Part shown: piece after piece, positions 16,336 to 25,300 of the stretch | How positions within the stretch are numbered: position 1 is the stretch's first letter | Layout of the letters: each line of letters starts with the position of its first letter | Assembly: GCA_027486795.1 (NCBI GenBank) | Contig: JAIXOI010000027.1 | Span: forward strand, 93,493-157,492 | Reading direction: 5' to 3' | Source of the DNA: Sphingobacteriales bacterium | GTDB taxonomy: Bacteria; Bacteroidota; Bacteroidia; Chitinophagales; CAIOSU01 | Length of the DNA: 64,000 bases | The notes under the pieces: model-generated | The model's input: only the letters and a program-made list of their open reading frames with translations | The model's database searches: none | Told to the model about the DNA's origin: nothing | Made by a program: the position numbers and the translations under genes

Positions 16336-16917
16336 GTGGCTACAGAAAAAGACGATAAACTAAGGAAAGACCAACTTTTTGAAAAAGAGTTTTTTCCCCA
16401 CATGGATGCGCTGTACAACTTCGCGTTTCACCTTACCTATGACGAGGACGACGCCAACGACCTAGTGCAGGAAACCTATATGAAGGCCTATCGTTTTGCC
16501 AATTCGTATGTGGAAGGAACTAATGCAAAAGCATGGTTGTTCAAAATCTTGAAGAACGCGTTTATAAACGAGTATCGGAAAAAATCGAAACAACCTAATA
16601 AGGTTGACTATGAGGAGATAGTGAGCTACCACGACCAAGAAGATGTGCAGTTGGTAGGCACACTTGATTTGAGAGAGGAGATCTTCCAGGATATGTTGGG
16701 AGATGAAGTGACCAAAGCCATTAATACATTGCCTGTTGATTTCCGTACGGTAATCTTGTTGTGCGATATTGAAGGCTTTACGTACGAAGAAATTGCAAAG
16801 ATAATTGATATACCTATCGGCACGGTGCGGTCTCGGCTGCACAGGGCTCGGCAAATGCTGAAGGAATTATTGGAAGATTACGCAAAAACTTTAGGTTACA
16901 AAGAAAACAAAGAGTAA
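16336..16917 (+). CDS. ECF-type RNA polymerase sigma factor
   Basis: This encodes about 193 residues. Region 2 is clear (ALYNFAFHLTYDEDDANDLVQETYMKAYRF, quoted here in parts: the core DDANDLVQETYMKAYRF), and includes the DLVQE helix that binds core polymerase. Region 4 near the end has PVDFRTVILLCDIEGFTYEE and IGTVRSRLHRARQML, the -35 recognition helix. Start choice is uncertain: TTG 16330 overlaps a -7 box, GTG 16336 is used here, and ATG 16402 would shorten region 2. The anti-sigma gene begins at the last base of its stop codon, so the pair is translationally coupled. Close relatives of this subtype respond to redox or envelope signals; the signal here is not visible. Confidence 0.93.
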   Translation: MATEKDDKLRKDQLFEKEFFPHMDALYNFAFHLTYDEDDANDLVQETYMKAYRFANSYVEGTNAKAWLFKILKNAFINEYRKKSKQPNKVDYEEIVSYHDQEDVQLVGTLDLREEIFQDMLGDEVTKAINTLPVDFRTVILLCDIEGFTYEEIAKIIDIPIGTVRSRLHRARQMLKELLEDYAKTLGYKENKE

Positions 16918-17156
16918 TGGGTCACGATTGTTCAAAAGTACTCTCCAAGGTTTTCCTTGCGTTGGATGGAGAAATGACTGAGGAAGAGGAAAAGTCATTT
17001 TTAAAACAACTACAAGAATGTTCTTGCTGCTTGGGTCAGTTCGAAATTGAAAAGGAATTTAAGAGCTTCCTGCAGCAAAAGGTAGAGAAAAAATGCGTGA
17101 AAGCGGAAACGGTCAGTGCCATCAAAACCAAGATCAGCACACAAGCGTTTGCCTGA
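16917..17156 (+). CDS. Anti-sigma factor, zinc-finger-like with altered ligand
   Basis: This encodes 79 residues. It starts one base before the end of the sigma factor stop codon (TAATG). The architecture is that of the ZAS/RsrA-type anti-sigma domain: an N-terminal Cys, then VFLALDGEMTEEEEKSFLKQ and the C-x2-C in LQECSCCLGQFEIEKEFK. In canonical members a histidine stands four residues before the first cysteine of the C-x2-C pair; here that position is glutamine (Q-L-Q-E-C). A further cysteine follows in EKKCVKAE. It may bind zinc through other ligands or have lost it. No membrane span is present, so it is a soluble, probably redox-type, anti-sigma factor. Confidence 0.82.
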   Translation: MGHDCSKVLSKVFLALDGEMTEEEEKSFLKQLQECSCCLGQFEIEKEFKSFLQQKVEKKCVKAETVSAIKTKISTQAFA

Positions 17157-17292
17157 TTTCGGCAACTGTTCCGTCTGATTATAGCCGCTGGTTACGAAAC
17201 ATGCCACCACTCCTTGCATTTCGCCCATTTTAATTTGGATGTATTTGCTTTGCCACTTGCCCACCTGCCCAGCACGTTGTAATTTTAGCCCC

Positions 17293-18474
17293 GTGCAAAC
17301 ATTTACCACAACCCTATTTTTACTCATTAGCATACTTAGCTTCCCATTTGTGGTTAATGCACAATTGGGTTCAGATAGTGTTATAGTAACCGATTCGGTT
17401 GTAAGCATTATTGAGCCAGCAAACGACAGTGTAAATCAATACGATTTTACCCCACCTGCTTCGTTACCGCTGGCATCAGAGCCAAATAGTTTGCCGTTGG
17501 TATCAGATTCTGTGCCACCAAGCCAAAATGAGATAACTCTGCTATATGTAATACCCAACCACAATTGGTGGAACAATACGTTTGTTAGCCTTTTCCAAAA
17601 CCCCGCCATGACGGCCTTTAACGAGCAGCACAACTTTTTGCTGCAGTGGGAAGCCCCGTTTTATGTATCGCAGTTTGGCGGCGGCACAGGTATGTTTGCC
17701 TACGATTTTAACGTCCCCATGTTACGCGAGAAACACCCCGGCAAATTCAATTGGGGTACTGGTATATACTACCGCGCCATGAACTATGGCGATAGGTTTA
17801 AGCGCACCCAATTTGGCATTACCCATTCGTTTAGTGCCAACCTTAAAAAAGGCGGTCAGCTGCGATTGGGCTTTGAGTTTTTTAACTTTTATATACATCC
17901 GCTCACCGAAGTACAAGTAGATGGACAAATAGCCCCCAACCAAGGCAGCGGCACCCGAGTAAGAAAAGGCGAGTTGGATGGTGGCGTTTTGGGTTATGGT
18001 ATGCTCAATTTTGGCATTTGGTACCAAAAATGGAACTTCTTTGTGGGTGCGGCGGCCAACAACATCAATACCCTAGAAGGTTGGCACTTTGGCGGCGACG
18101 AAAAAGAACGGGCCATGCCCATGGAACTATATGTGCATGGCGGCTACCATTTTGAGCTTGGCCCAATAGTGCTTACCCCCATGCTAGAGTATTACAGCAA
18201 AAACATTACAGTGCAAGCCTTTAGGCCGCGCATCAATGTGCAATCGTTTAGGGGTAAATTGCTTACCGGGGTGAGCTATGGCAGCAAAACGGTAACCGCC
18301 AACGTGGGCTATAGGATAAAGTTTATGACCTTTAATTTAGAGGGCGGTATTTCTACGCACACCTTTGGACCACTAAAAGGTGGTTGGGTAGCATCGGGCA
18401 ACGTTATTTTCCATTTTAAAGGGAAAAAGAACCAGCCCAATAGTGGTATTATTATAATTGAAAACAAGCCATGA
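17293..18474 (+). CDS. PorP/SprF-like type IX secretion accessory protein
   Basis: This encodes about 393 residues from the GTG at 17293, which gives a clean signal peptide ending FVVNAQ; an ATG at 17239 is also in frame but adds an unlikely cysteine-rich lead. The family hallmark PAMTAFNEQHNFLLQWEAP lies near residue 105, and the rest is a beta-barrel pattern of alternating aromatic residues ending GGWVASGNVIFHF. PorP/SprF proteins sit in the outer membrane and hold T9SS cargo that has a type B sorting domain. The next gene overlaps by four bases (ATGA) and encodes such a domain. A long serine/proline/valine-rich linker before the barrel is unusual. Confidence 0.85.
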   Translation: MQTFTTTLFLLISILSFPFVVNAQLGSDSVIVTDSVVSIIEPANDSVNQYDFTPPASLPLASEPNSLPLVSDSVPPSQNEITLLYVIPNHNWWNNTFVSLFQNPAMTAFNEQHNFLLQWEAPFYVSQFGGGTGMFAYDFNVPMLREKHPGKFNWGTGIYYRAMNYGDRFKRTQFGITHSFSANLKKGGQLRLGFEFFNFYIHPLTEVQVDGQIAPNQGSGTRVRKGELDGGVLGYGMLNFGIWYQKWNFFVGAAANNINTLEGWHFGGDEKERAMPMELYVHGGYHFELGPIVLTPMLEYYSKNITVQAFRPRINVQSFRGKLLTGVSYGSKTVTANVGYRIKFMTFNLEGGISTHTFGPLKGGWVASGNVIFHFKGKKNQPNSGIIIIENKP

Positions 18475-19109
18475 GCGCCACAAAAGCCACCATTACGCTA
18501 TTGCTGCTGGCCTTGCTGGCACAAGTAGCTTGCGAGAAAAAGCCGTTGGAGGAAACCATACCACTTCCCGCATCGTTGTGGGTGAGCGAAGTTGATGAGG
18601 GCGACACGCTAGTGGCGTTGGCCGGTTGCTTGGAAACAGTTCAAGTGGAGATTAGGGGCGTGAGCAGCGAGGCTACTTTTGCCTGGACACCCGGCAACTC
18701 TCGCTCCAATAGAATTGAAATAGACCGCAATGGGCCACGTGAGCAACTATACGAGTACCAAGTAACCATTACCGATACCGATGCCACCTACCAACGCTTG
18801 GTTCAAGTATTGTTTTACGACACCGACTCGTTTTCGCAAATACCGTTTATATACGAAACCATTATACCGCGCGGCGGGGGTGCATTCTTAATTGATAAGC
18901 CCAAATGTGCCTTTTGGGTGCGAATGGCGCTATACGATGCGGACAGTGGCGATGAAGTATACCGCTACAATGGCTCGGGCCGACCGCTTTGGGATGGCCG
19001 ATATAAGGGCAATGCTGCGCCAGTGGGTTACTACTATTATACCCTTGAGCTAGTGTTTTATGATGGTAGCCAAAGCCAATATGATGGCGTGGTAGAGCTG
19101 CTCCGCTGA
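18471..19109 (+). CDS. Lipoprotein with a CHU_C-like (type B) C-terminal domain
   Basis: This encodes 212 residues. The start overlaps the PorP-like stop codon (ATGA). The signal peptide ends LLAQVACEKK, so cysteine 21 may be lipidated although the lipobox is poor (Q at -3). The middle is an immunoglobulin- or PKD-like segment (EIRGVSSEATFAWTPGNSRS). The last 40 residues read RPLWDGRYKGNAAPVGYYYY followed by the closing GVVELLR, which is the pattern of the gliding-motility-associated C-terminal domain used as a type B T9SS signal. Type B cargo are normally large and paired with SprF/PorP; here a very short protein is paired with PorP. It may be anchored and not secreted. Confidence 0.78.
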   Translation: MSATKATITLLLLALLAQVACEKKPLEETIPLPASLWVSEVDEGDTLVALAGCLETVQVEIRGVSSEATFAWTPGNSRSNRIEIDRNGPREQLYEYQVTITDTDATYQRLVQVLFYDTDSFSQIPFIYETIIPRGGGAFLIDKPKCAFWVRMALYDADSGDEVYRYNGSGRPLWDGRYKGNAAPVGYYYYTLELVFYDGSQSQYDGVVELLR

Positions 19110-19112
19110 ATG

Positions 19113-19952
19113 TTATGCAGCAAATTCTTTATGCTCCGAGAGGTAGTAACGATAGATAAAATATAACGATACAGCATTGAGTATGTGCCATGCACCGTGA
19201 CCCTGCACCCAAGTATTGGGGTTGCACCATGGGTTGCCGGTTAACGATAAATTCCAAATAATAAAGGCCAGAATAAATGCCCCGATAAAGGCAAAGGCCA
19301 TGAAGGCGCTGGCTCCCGTTTTCTTTATCAGCACAAAGTACAACTCAATAGCCGAGGCCAAAACGATGTAGCTAGCAAATATGAGCAAAATAGACTCAAT
19401 GCCGAATAGGTGAGTTATAGGGCCAAAATGCACCGCTATGCAAATGGCCAAAACCACACTAAAGCAAATAGAAAACTGACGGGGCGCCCAGCCCAGCAAA
19501 CGCTTAAGCGCATAACTAAGCATAAACGAGGCTATCAAATACATGCTTAGCACATCAAAAAAACCGCCAATATGCGCCGTGCTGGCATGCATGGCCATTG
19601 AGCCAGGCCCTAACAGCACCACCAAGCAAGCGAAAAACGTAGGGTAAAACAGCGTGCGCGAAAATGGATTGCTATTGGCGCCATATTGCCCTTTGCGCTG
19701 CTGCCAGCCTATAAATAGCCCAACAAAAATAAATGCCAGGTTGCTCCAAGTGTTGGCCGGCTGCTTAACAAGCCCAGGGCCAAAAGCCTCGCAAAACACA
19801 TCTGAATTGGCACCCGCTGGCCCAAACCAATTGCCCAGCAAAGCCATAAACAACAGCCCCATTGAAGCAATTGCTACTGCCACTGGTAGCATGAGTATGA
19901 TAGACCTATTGTTGGCTTTGTTGTGCAACGCAATCAAATTGATAAATGTCAT
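19113..19952 (-). CDS. Alkaline-ceramidase-like membrane hydrolase
   Basis: This encodes 279 residues with about seven membrane spans. The CREST-superfamily ceramidase signatures are present: DVFCEAF and QPANTWSNLAFIFVG at the start, GPGSMAMHASTAHIGGFFD in the middle (serine, histidine and aspartate), and QGHGAWHILNAVS near the end (paired histidines). These residues bind the catalytic zinc in alkaline ceramidases, which split the amide bond of ceramides. Bacteroidota make sphingolipids, so a ceramide-related substrate is plausible, but other CREST members act on different lipids. It converges with the lipoprotein gene, which ends 3 bases away on the other strand. Confidence 0.85.
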   Translation of the reverse strand: MTFINLIALHNKANNRSIILMLPVAVAIASMGLLFMALLGNWFGPAGANSDVFCEAFGPGLVKQPANTWSNLAFIFVGLFIGWQQRKGQYGANSNPFSRTLFYPTFFACLVVLLGPGSMAMHASTAHIGGFFDVLSMYLIASFMLSYALKRLLGWAPRQFSICFSVVLAICIAVHFGPITHLFGIESILLIFASYIVLASAIELYFVLIKKTGASAFMAFAFIGAFILAFIIWNLSLTGNPWCNPNTWVQGHGAWHILNAVSLYFIYRYYLSEHKEFAA

Positions 19953-20008
19953 GAACAGTCAGCAACAAAATAGTAACAAGTTTCCAGATAGTGCTTTGCA
20001 AGTTGTGC

Positions 20009-20016
20009 TATCTTTG
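20009..20016 (+). promoter_or_regulatory. -7 box of the DUF3817 gene
   Basis: TATCTTTG matches TAnnTTTG exactly and ends 15 bases before the ATG at 20032, a short leader typical for this phylum. It supports the short DUF3817 reading frame and not a longer one starting inside the ceramidase-like gene. Confidence 0.6.
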
Positions 20017-20031
20017 TTTCAAAATAACCAC

Positions 20032-20322
20032 ATGTCATCACTCAGTACGCTTATGGGCCAATTGCGGTTGGTTGCGTTTTTAGAAGGTTTATCACTGGTT
20101 TTATTGCTATTTGTAGCAATGCCTCTAAAATATTTGGCTGATATGCCTGCTATGGTGCGCTTCGTAGGTATGGGTCATGGCCTATTGTTTGTGGCATATG
20201 TTATTTATGTATTGCTCGCCAAAGCGGAGTTTAAATGGTCGGTTGGTAAAACGCTATTAGCTATATTTCTTTCAGTTGTGCCGTTCGGTACTTTTTGGGC
20301 CGATTGGAAATTATTTAGATAA
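20032..20322 (+). CDS. DUF3817 membrane protein
   Basis: This encodes 96 residues with three membrane spans. The family pattern is visible: QLRLVAFLEGLSLVLLLFVA then MPLKYLADM, then VGMGHGLLFVAYVIYVLL, and a final SVVPFGTFWADWKL. DUF3817 proteins are small inner-membrane proteins related to YdzA; their function is not established. The ATG at 20032 was chosen because the sequence to its left is the ceramidase-like gene on the other strand, and a clear -7 box lies just upstream. Confidence 0.88.
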   Translation: MSSLSTLMGQLRLVAFLEGLSLVLLLFVAMPLKYLADMPAMVRFVGMGHGLLFVAYVIYVLLAKAEFKWSVGKTLLAIFLSVVPFGTFWADWKLFR

Positions 20323-20682
20323 CATAAGTAGCATTTAGGCAACAAATTTGAAAAGCCAATGGCTACTGCACTTTATTAATGGCGATAGGTGCAGCTCGGC
20401 AAAGGTAGCCGTCTCGTACAGCGGTATGGCCTTTATGCTGCCGCTGTATGCGGTGGGCATAATGTTATAACTTCACTGCTCACCGCCGTTTTTCCGCTAA
20501 GGCGGAAAGTAAGCAAATGCTTACTTCATGGTTTGGCACAAGTAGGAAATATACTTGCGCCAGATAAGGGTTCGTTTAATCCTCGTCAAAAGGAGGACGA
20601 GGGGGGCATATTGCATCATTTAACGGCATGCAGCGTGGCACTGGAAGGCAGGCAAAGCCAAGCACTATCTGTTGCAGTAAAA
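20323..20682. other. Gene-free interval with a cluster of hairpins
   Basis: No convincing gene lies in these 360 bases. At 20491-20602 there are four hairpins in a row: TTTCCGC/GCGGAAA, AAGTAAGCA/TGCTTACTT (20507-20526), CAAGTA/TACTTG within GGCACAAGTA (20536-20562) and CCTCGTC/GACGAGG (20581-20602). The third shares its flank with the repeat at 10559-10580. A short in-frame stretch near 20395-20465 reads YSGMAFMLPLYAVGIM, possibly a decayed membrane-protein remnant. Confidence 0.55.
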
Positions 20683-22173
20683 CTATTTATGCTGAAAATA
20701 GTTGGCCATTTCTTCAATCCAGCGCCAGTTTAGGAAATCGCCGGGCGTATTGGACTGCAACTTCATTTTATTGCTTTTGGCCTTTAATGCTTGCATTTGC
20801 TTTTGTTTATTGGGCCCTTCCATTTCAATAGCCAATATAGCCAACTCTTGATAAGATGCAAGAGCCTGCGCCCTATCAAGCACCTGCTCTGAGTTAATCA
20901 TATATAGGGTTGTCAGTGCCTCTTTAAACTTATGTTGTGTTATTAGCAACTGGGCCTTCAACAGCAGCGCATGATGATCGTTGCCCGCTTGGTCAGTTTT
21001 AATATCGTTGGCAATATACTCGTTCACTTGCTCCAACAAAAAAGAGGAGTTGTATGACGATGGTAGCGGAAACATAGTAACATGGATATTAGCAATTTCG
21101 GCATAAGCATAATTTGTTTTCTCGTAGCGGTTGTTGCTCAATAAAAAATTCAAATAGTCTTTTGCCGTTTGTAGCGCTTCTTTGAAGTTCTTTGCTGCCA
21201 CTTGCATGTGCATCACATTGGTAAACAGCACCTCGCTTTTCATTTGTCCCTTTACCACCTGTTGCTGCATAATTAAAGAATACAAATGGCCAATTTCTGC
21301 CGCTGCATCTTTAAAGCGCATAGCATTGTAGTACACCATTGCCTGTAGCTCCATTAATCGGTACCGCTGCACCAACTGACCTATTGAGGTATGCAGTATA
21401 GCTGGCATTTCGGGATATTGGCGCATTATTTTTTTGGCTACACCTATGTGCCTATTGGTCACATTGGTTTTATCGCGGTACATCGAGTCGCCAGAACCTA
21501 CCTTATAATAGCCAGCAACAAAGTTGTAAATGAGCTTAAAGCGTGGGTATTCTGGATTTTTCCGGTCAAGTTTCGCCAAACGGAGAAACAAAGGTTCGGC
21601 AGCAAGCGCTCCTTCTTTAAAGTTTATTTCATAAATCCTTCTAGTTAAATTTTTGGCTTCCATCAAGTCGGCATACAGCCTCAACGATTCTTCAAATTTT
21701 TGATGCAAAGCTTCATTATCCGCTATTTGATTTAATGCCTGTTTTGCTTGTATTAAACTATCCAATGCTTCGGGCCAAATTTCAAAAAGGTTCTTGATCT
21801 TGCAGTTTTTATCAATCTCCTCAAGCTTATTTAATGCTTCAATGTATTTGCTATCGGCCAATAGTGCTTTGGCCTCAAATAAAGCATTTTCATCTTCCGA
21901 AAATATAGTGTTAGAGTAGGTGTTATTAGAATTTAGATAGTCTTCAATCTTTTTTCGGAGCTTATAAAATCGGTTTTCGAACGTGGCATACTTTGGGTCA
22001 ATAGCCGTTACACCATAAACATATTTAATAGCGTCGTGTATAGGGTAAATATCCTTTTTACTCGAAAGGAAGAAATCAATGAGCAAAGTAGTAGTAGGCG
22101 AATTGCGAAAATGATGCCGCAAATCACTTATCAGCTCTGGCGACAATCTCCTTAGTTGCAAAATAAGACTCAT
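20683..22173 (-). CDS. Helical-repeat protein of unknown function
   Basis: This encodes 496 residues without a signal peptide or membrane span, so it is cytosolic. The first 80 residues (ELISDLRHHFRNSPTTTLLI and AIKYVYGV) look like a winged-helix-like or helical head. From about residue 95 onward the chain is almost entirely paired amphipathic helices with A/L/Y spacing, for example AKALLADSKYIEALNKLEEI and LLITQHKFKEALTTLYMI, typical of TPR-like repeats. These usually form scaffolds for protein binding. I do not recognise a specific family. It is a single gene, divergent from the giant adhesin gene. Confidence 0.7.
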   Translation of the reverse strand: MSLILQLRRLSPELISDLRHHFRNSPTTTLLIDFFLSSKKDIYPIHDAIKYVYGVTAIDPKYATFENRFYKLRKKIEDYLNSNNTYSNTIFSEDENALFEAKALLADSKYIEALNKLEEIDKNCKIKNLFEIWPEALDSLIQAKQALNQIADNEALHQKFEESLRLYADLMEAKNLTRRIYEINFKEGALAAEPLFLRLAKLDRKNPEYPRFKLIYNFVAGYYKVGSGDSMYRDKTNVTNRHIGVAKKIMRQYPEMPAILHTSIGQLVQRYRLMELQAMVYYNAMRFKDAAAEIGHLYSLIMQQQVVKGQMKSEVLFTNVMHMQVAAKNFKEALQTAKDYLNFLLSNNRYEKTNYAYAEIANIHVTMFPLPSSYNSSFLLEQVNEYIANDIKTDQAGNDHHALLLKAQLLITQHKFKEALTTLYMINSEQVLDRAQALASYQELAILAIEMEGPNKQKQMQALKAKSNKMKLQSNTPGDFLNWRWIEEMANYFQHK

Positions 22174-22342
22174 TAACTGAAATTTTATGAACTCATAACA
22201 TTTATAAATTGTCCGCTACTGCCTTATTTTATTAAACTTTTTATCAATTGTAACTAAGGCAACTTTGCATTTTGCAGCAAAGTATAGTCTCAGCGCTACG
22301 TGTTACTGGGTAAATTTACAAGGTAAATACAATAACGTAGAT

Positions 22343-25300
22343 ATGAGAAAAGTATTTTTAATAGCGTTTACCCTGTTTGCTATTTATGGGCAAGCCCAGA
22401 TAAGCCTTACCAATGGCCTGCTTGGCTATTGGCCCCTAGATGGCAATGGCAACGATTTTAGCCCCAATGGTTTGAATGGAACGGTTTCGGCCACTGGTAC
22501 CTACCCTACCCAAAATTTAACGGGTATTGCAAGCCGAGCTATGGTATTTAACGGTACTTTGGAGCCAGGGCAAATAGATATGGGCACTAGTGCGCTTAAC
22601 AGCCTTGCAACTGTAACATTTGCAGGCTGGGTGCGGCAAGATGTTTACTCCGCAACCGACCAATCAATTTTTGGGCAGGACAATGTGCTAGAAATTGTAT
22701 CGCGAAACGGCCCCAACCGGGTTCGCATTTTTAATAGCACCGGCGGCACACGCGATGTAAATAACAACGTGCCTGTTGGACAATGGTACCATTTAATTGT
22801 ATCATGCAATAGTGCAGGAATGACTGTTTATATTAACGGTATTGTGGCTGGCACCTTTACTGGTAACTATTCTTTGGGCACTTCGGCTTTCGCTTTGCGC
22901 ATGGGTGGTAATGTTGCCAACCAAACTGGTGGATATCTGGCGGGGGCGCTGGATGAAGCCCGCCTTTATAACCGCTTGCTTACTGCCGATGAAATTGCTT
23001 ACCTGAGTAGTAGCCTAAGCCTTACCCTATCTATAAACAACTTAAGCACCAACAGCTATTGCACAGGCGAAAACATTAGCATACCCTTTACTAAATTGGG
23101 CAACGGCTTTGGCGTAGGCAACATATTTACTGCACAGCTAAGCAACGAAAACGGCAGTTTTACTAACCCAGTAAGCTTAGGCACACTAGTAGATACTATT
23201 GCAGGCACTATTGCGGGCACTATTCCAAACAACCTGCCTAGTGGCTCTGGCTACAAGGTGCGCATAGTGGCATCCGCGCCGTTGTTTATAGGTAGCGAAA
23301 GTACCTTTAGCCTAACTATACGCAACGCAACCGAAGGGCTAAGCACTCTTAGCAGAGGACGCATTTTGTATTACCCCTTTAATGGAAATGCCAACGATAG
23401 CAGCGGCAATGCTCAAAACGGCACTTTAGCAGGCGGTACTAGCTTTATAAACGACCGATTTGGTAACCCACTAAGTGCCTTGAAACTGAACGGTACTAAT
23501 GGTCATGTGGTAGTGCCCAATGGGCAGTGGTTTGCACCGGAGTTTACGGTAAGCACTTGGCTCAACCCCCAAGCATATGCCACTTGGAGCCGCATTATCG
23601 ACTTTAGCATTGCAACGGGCAATGAAACTGTGCTTTTAGCGATCACAAACGCCACTTCTGGCAATTTAGCCAGTCAAATAAGGCAGGGAACTACTGATTT
23701 GGGCACTCCAACCGGAGGGAGTGCACCGCTAAACCAATGGTCGCATGTAGCGTTGGTATATAACGGTATCAGCCAATTGGTATACCTTAATGGCAGTTTG
23801 GTGGCTTCAGTAGCCAGTGGTGCCCCTAGGCAACTAACCCGTATACTCAATTATATTGGCCGAAGCCCTTTTTCGAACGATGCATATGCCAATGCGGCTT
23901 TTGACGACCTTATGATTTGGAATCGTGCCCTGACCCAAAGCGAATTGAGGGTATTAGCCGAAGATGGACTCATATTTTCTAATGCACCGGTTTGTACGGG
24001 TGGTGCGCTGGAGCTCAATGCCCCTTTAATACCAAATGCTACCTATAACTGGAGTGGCCCCAATGGCTTTACCTCTGCGTTGCGCAGCCCTATAATTACT
24101 AACGCCTCTGCCCTAAATGCAGGAAACTACTCTCTTACCATAACCACTCCGGGCTGCGCCCCTGCCACACAAACCAAAGCGATAAGCGTTATCAATCCTG
24201 GCACTCAACCTACTGTTTCGTTTACAGGTTTGCCGGCAAATACCAATATTGGCGCATCAACCAATACCCTAACCGGAACGCCTACGGGCGGCTTTTTTAC
24301 TGGAAATGGCATAGCCAATAATATATTCGACCCTGCTGTGGCTGGTATTGGCACACATGTAATAATATATACCGTAGTAGGCAGCGGGGGTTGCGCTACC
24401 ACTGCCCTTGACACTGTTACGGTTGGGAATGCATACAATATGGGGAACAACACCATTACCGCCTGCAATGGTGGCTTTTATGATAGCGGTGGTGGTAATA
24501 CTAATTATAACAACAATGAGGATTTTACCACTACTTTTTGTTCGGACAATGGCCAGCGGCTACAATTTACCTTCACTGCTATGAGCATAGGTACTGGCGA
24601 TACCTTGTGGGCCTATGATGGTAATAGCACTAGCGGCCCCTTAGTGGCTTACTACTGCAACTTCTCCAATACCGATGTTATTTGGTCGTCGGGTACTTGC
24701 CTTACTTTCCGATTTAAAAGCAACGCCAGCGCAACTACCTCCGGCTGGATAGCCACTTTTGCTTGCTTGGCCAATCCTGTAATTCCCAACCAAGCCATTA
24801 ACCTTGCTTTCGGCCTTAAAGCCACTTGCGACGCCATTGTTCGCGACCCTGCTGGTACTGGAAACTATGGCTACGGCTATGCCGAAGAGGTATTGCGCTC
24901 AGCAGACAGCACGCGCTTGCGATTAGATTTTACAGTGTTCAACATCAACTTTAACAATGGTGGCCATTGGCTGCGTATTTATGATGGCCCCACATCGGCT
25001 TGGCCGCTAATTGGCCAGTACAACTCTTGCTGTACACCGCCTACCATTATCGAGTCATCGGGCCAATACCTCACGCTGGTGTTCGATGCCAACAATACCA
25101 ATGCAGGTGTGGGCAGCCGGCAGGGTTTTGAAGCTACGGTAACCTGTTTCGGAAGTATCATTAGGGATTATTTGATTAACGAACCCAATACAGTTAATAC
25201 CTGCACGGGTATCTTTTACGATTCGGGCAACGGTAATAATGATTATAGCGCAAATGAAAACAATACCAAAACCTTCTGTGCCGATACTGGTACACACATA

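Noticed and set aside
20389..20733. 114-residue open frame
   Set aside because: It runs through the hairpin cluster and into the end of the helical-repeat gene, has no start signal and no coherent composition.
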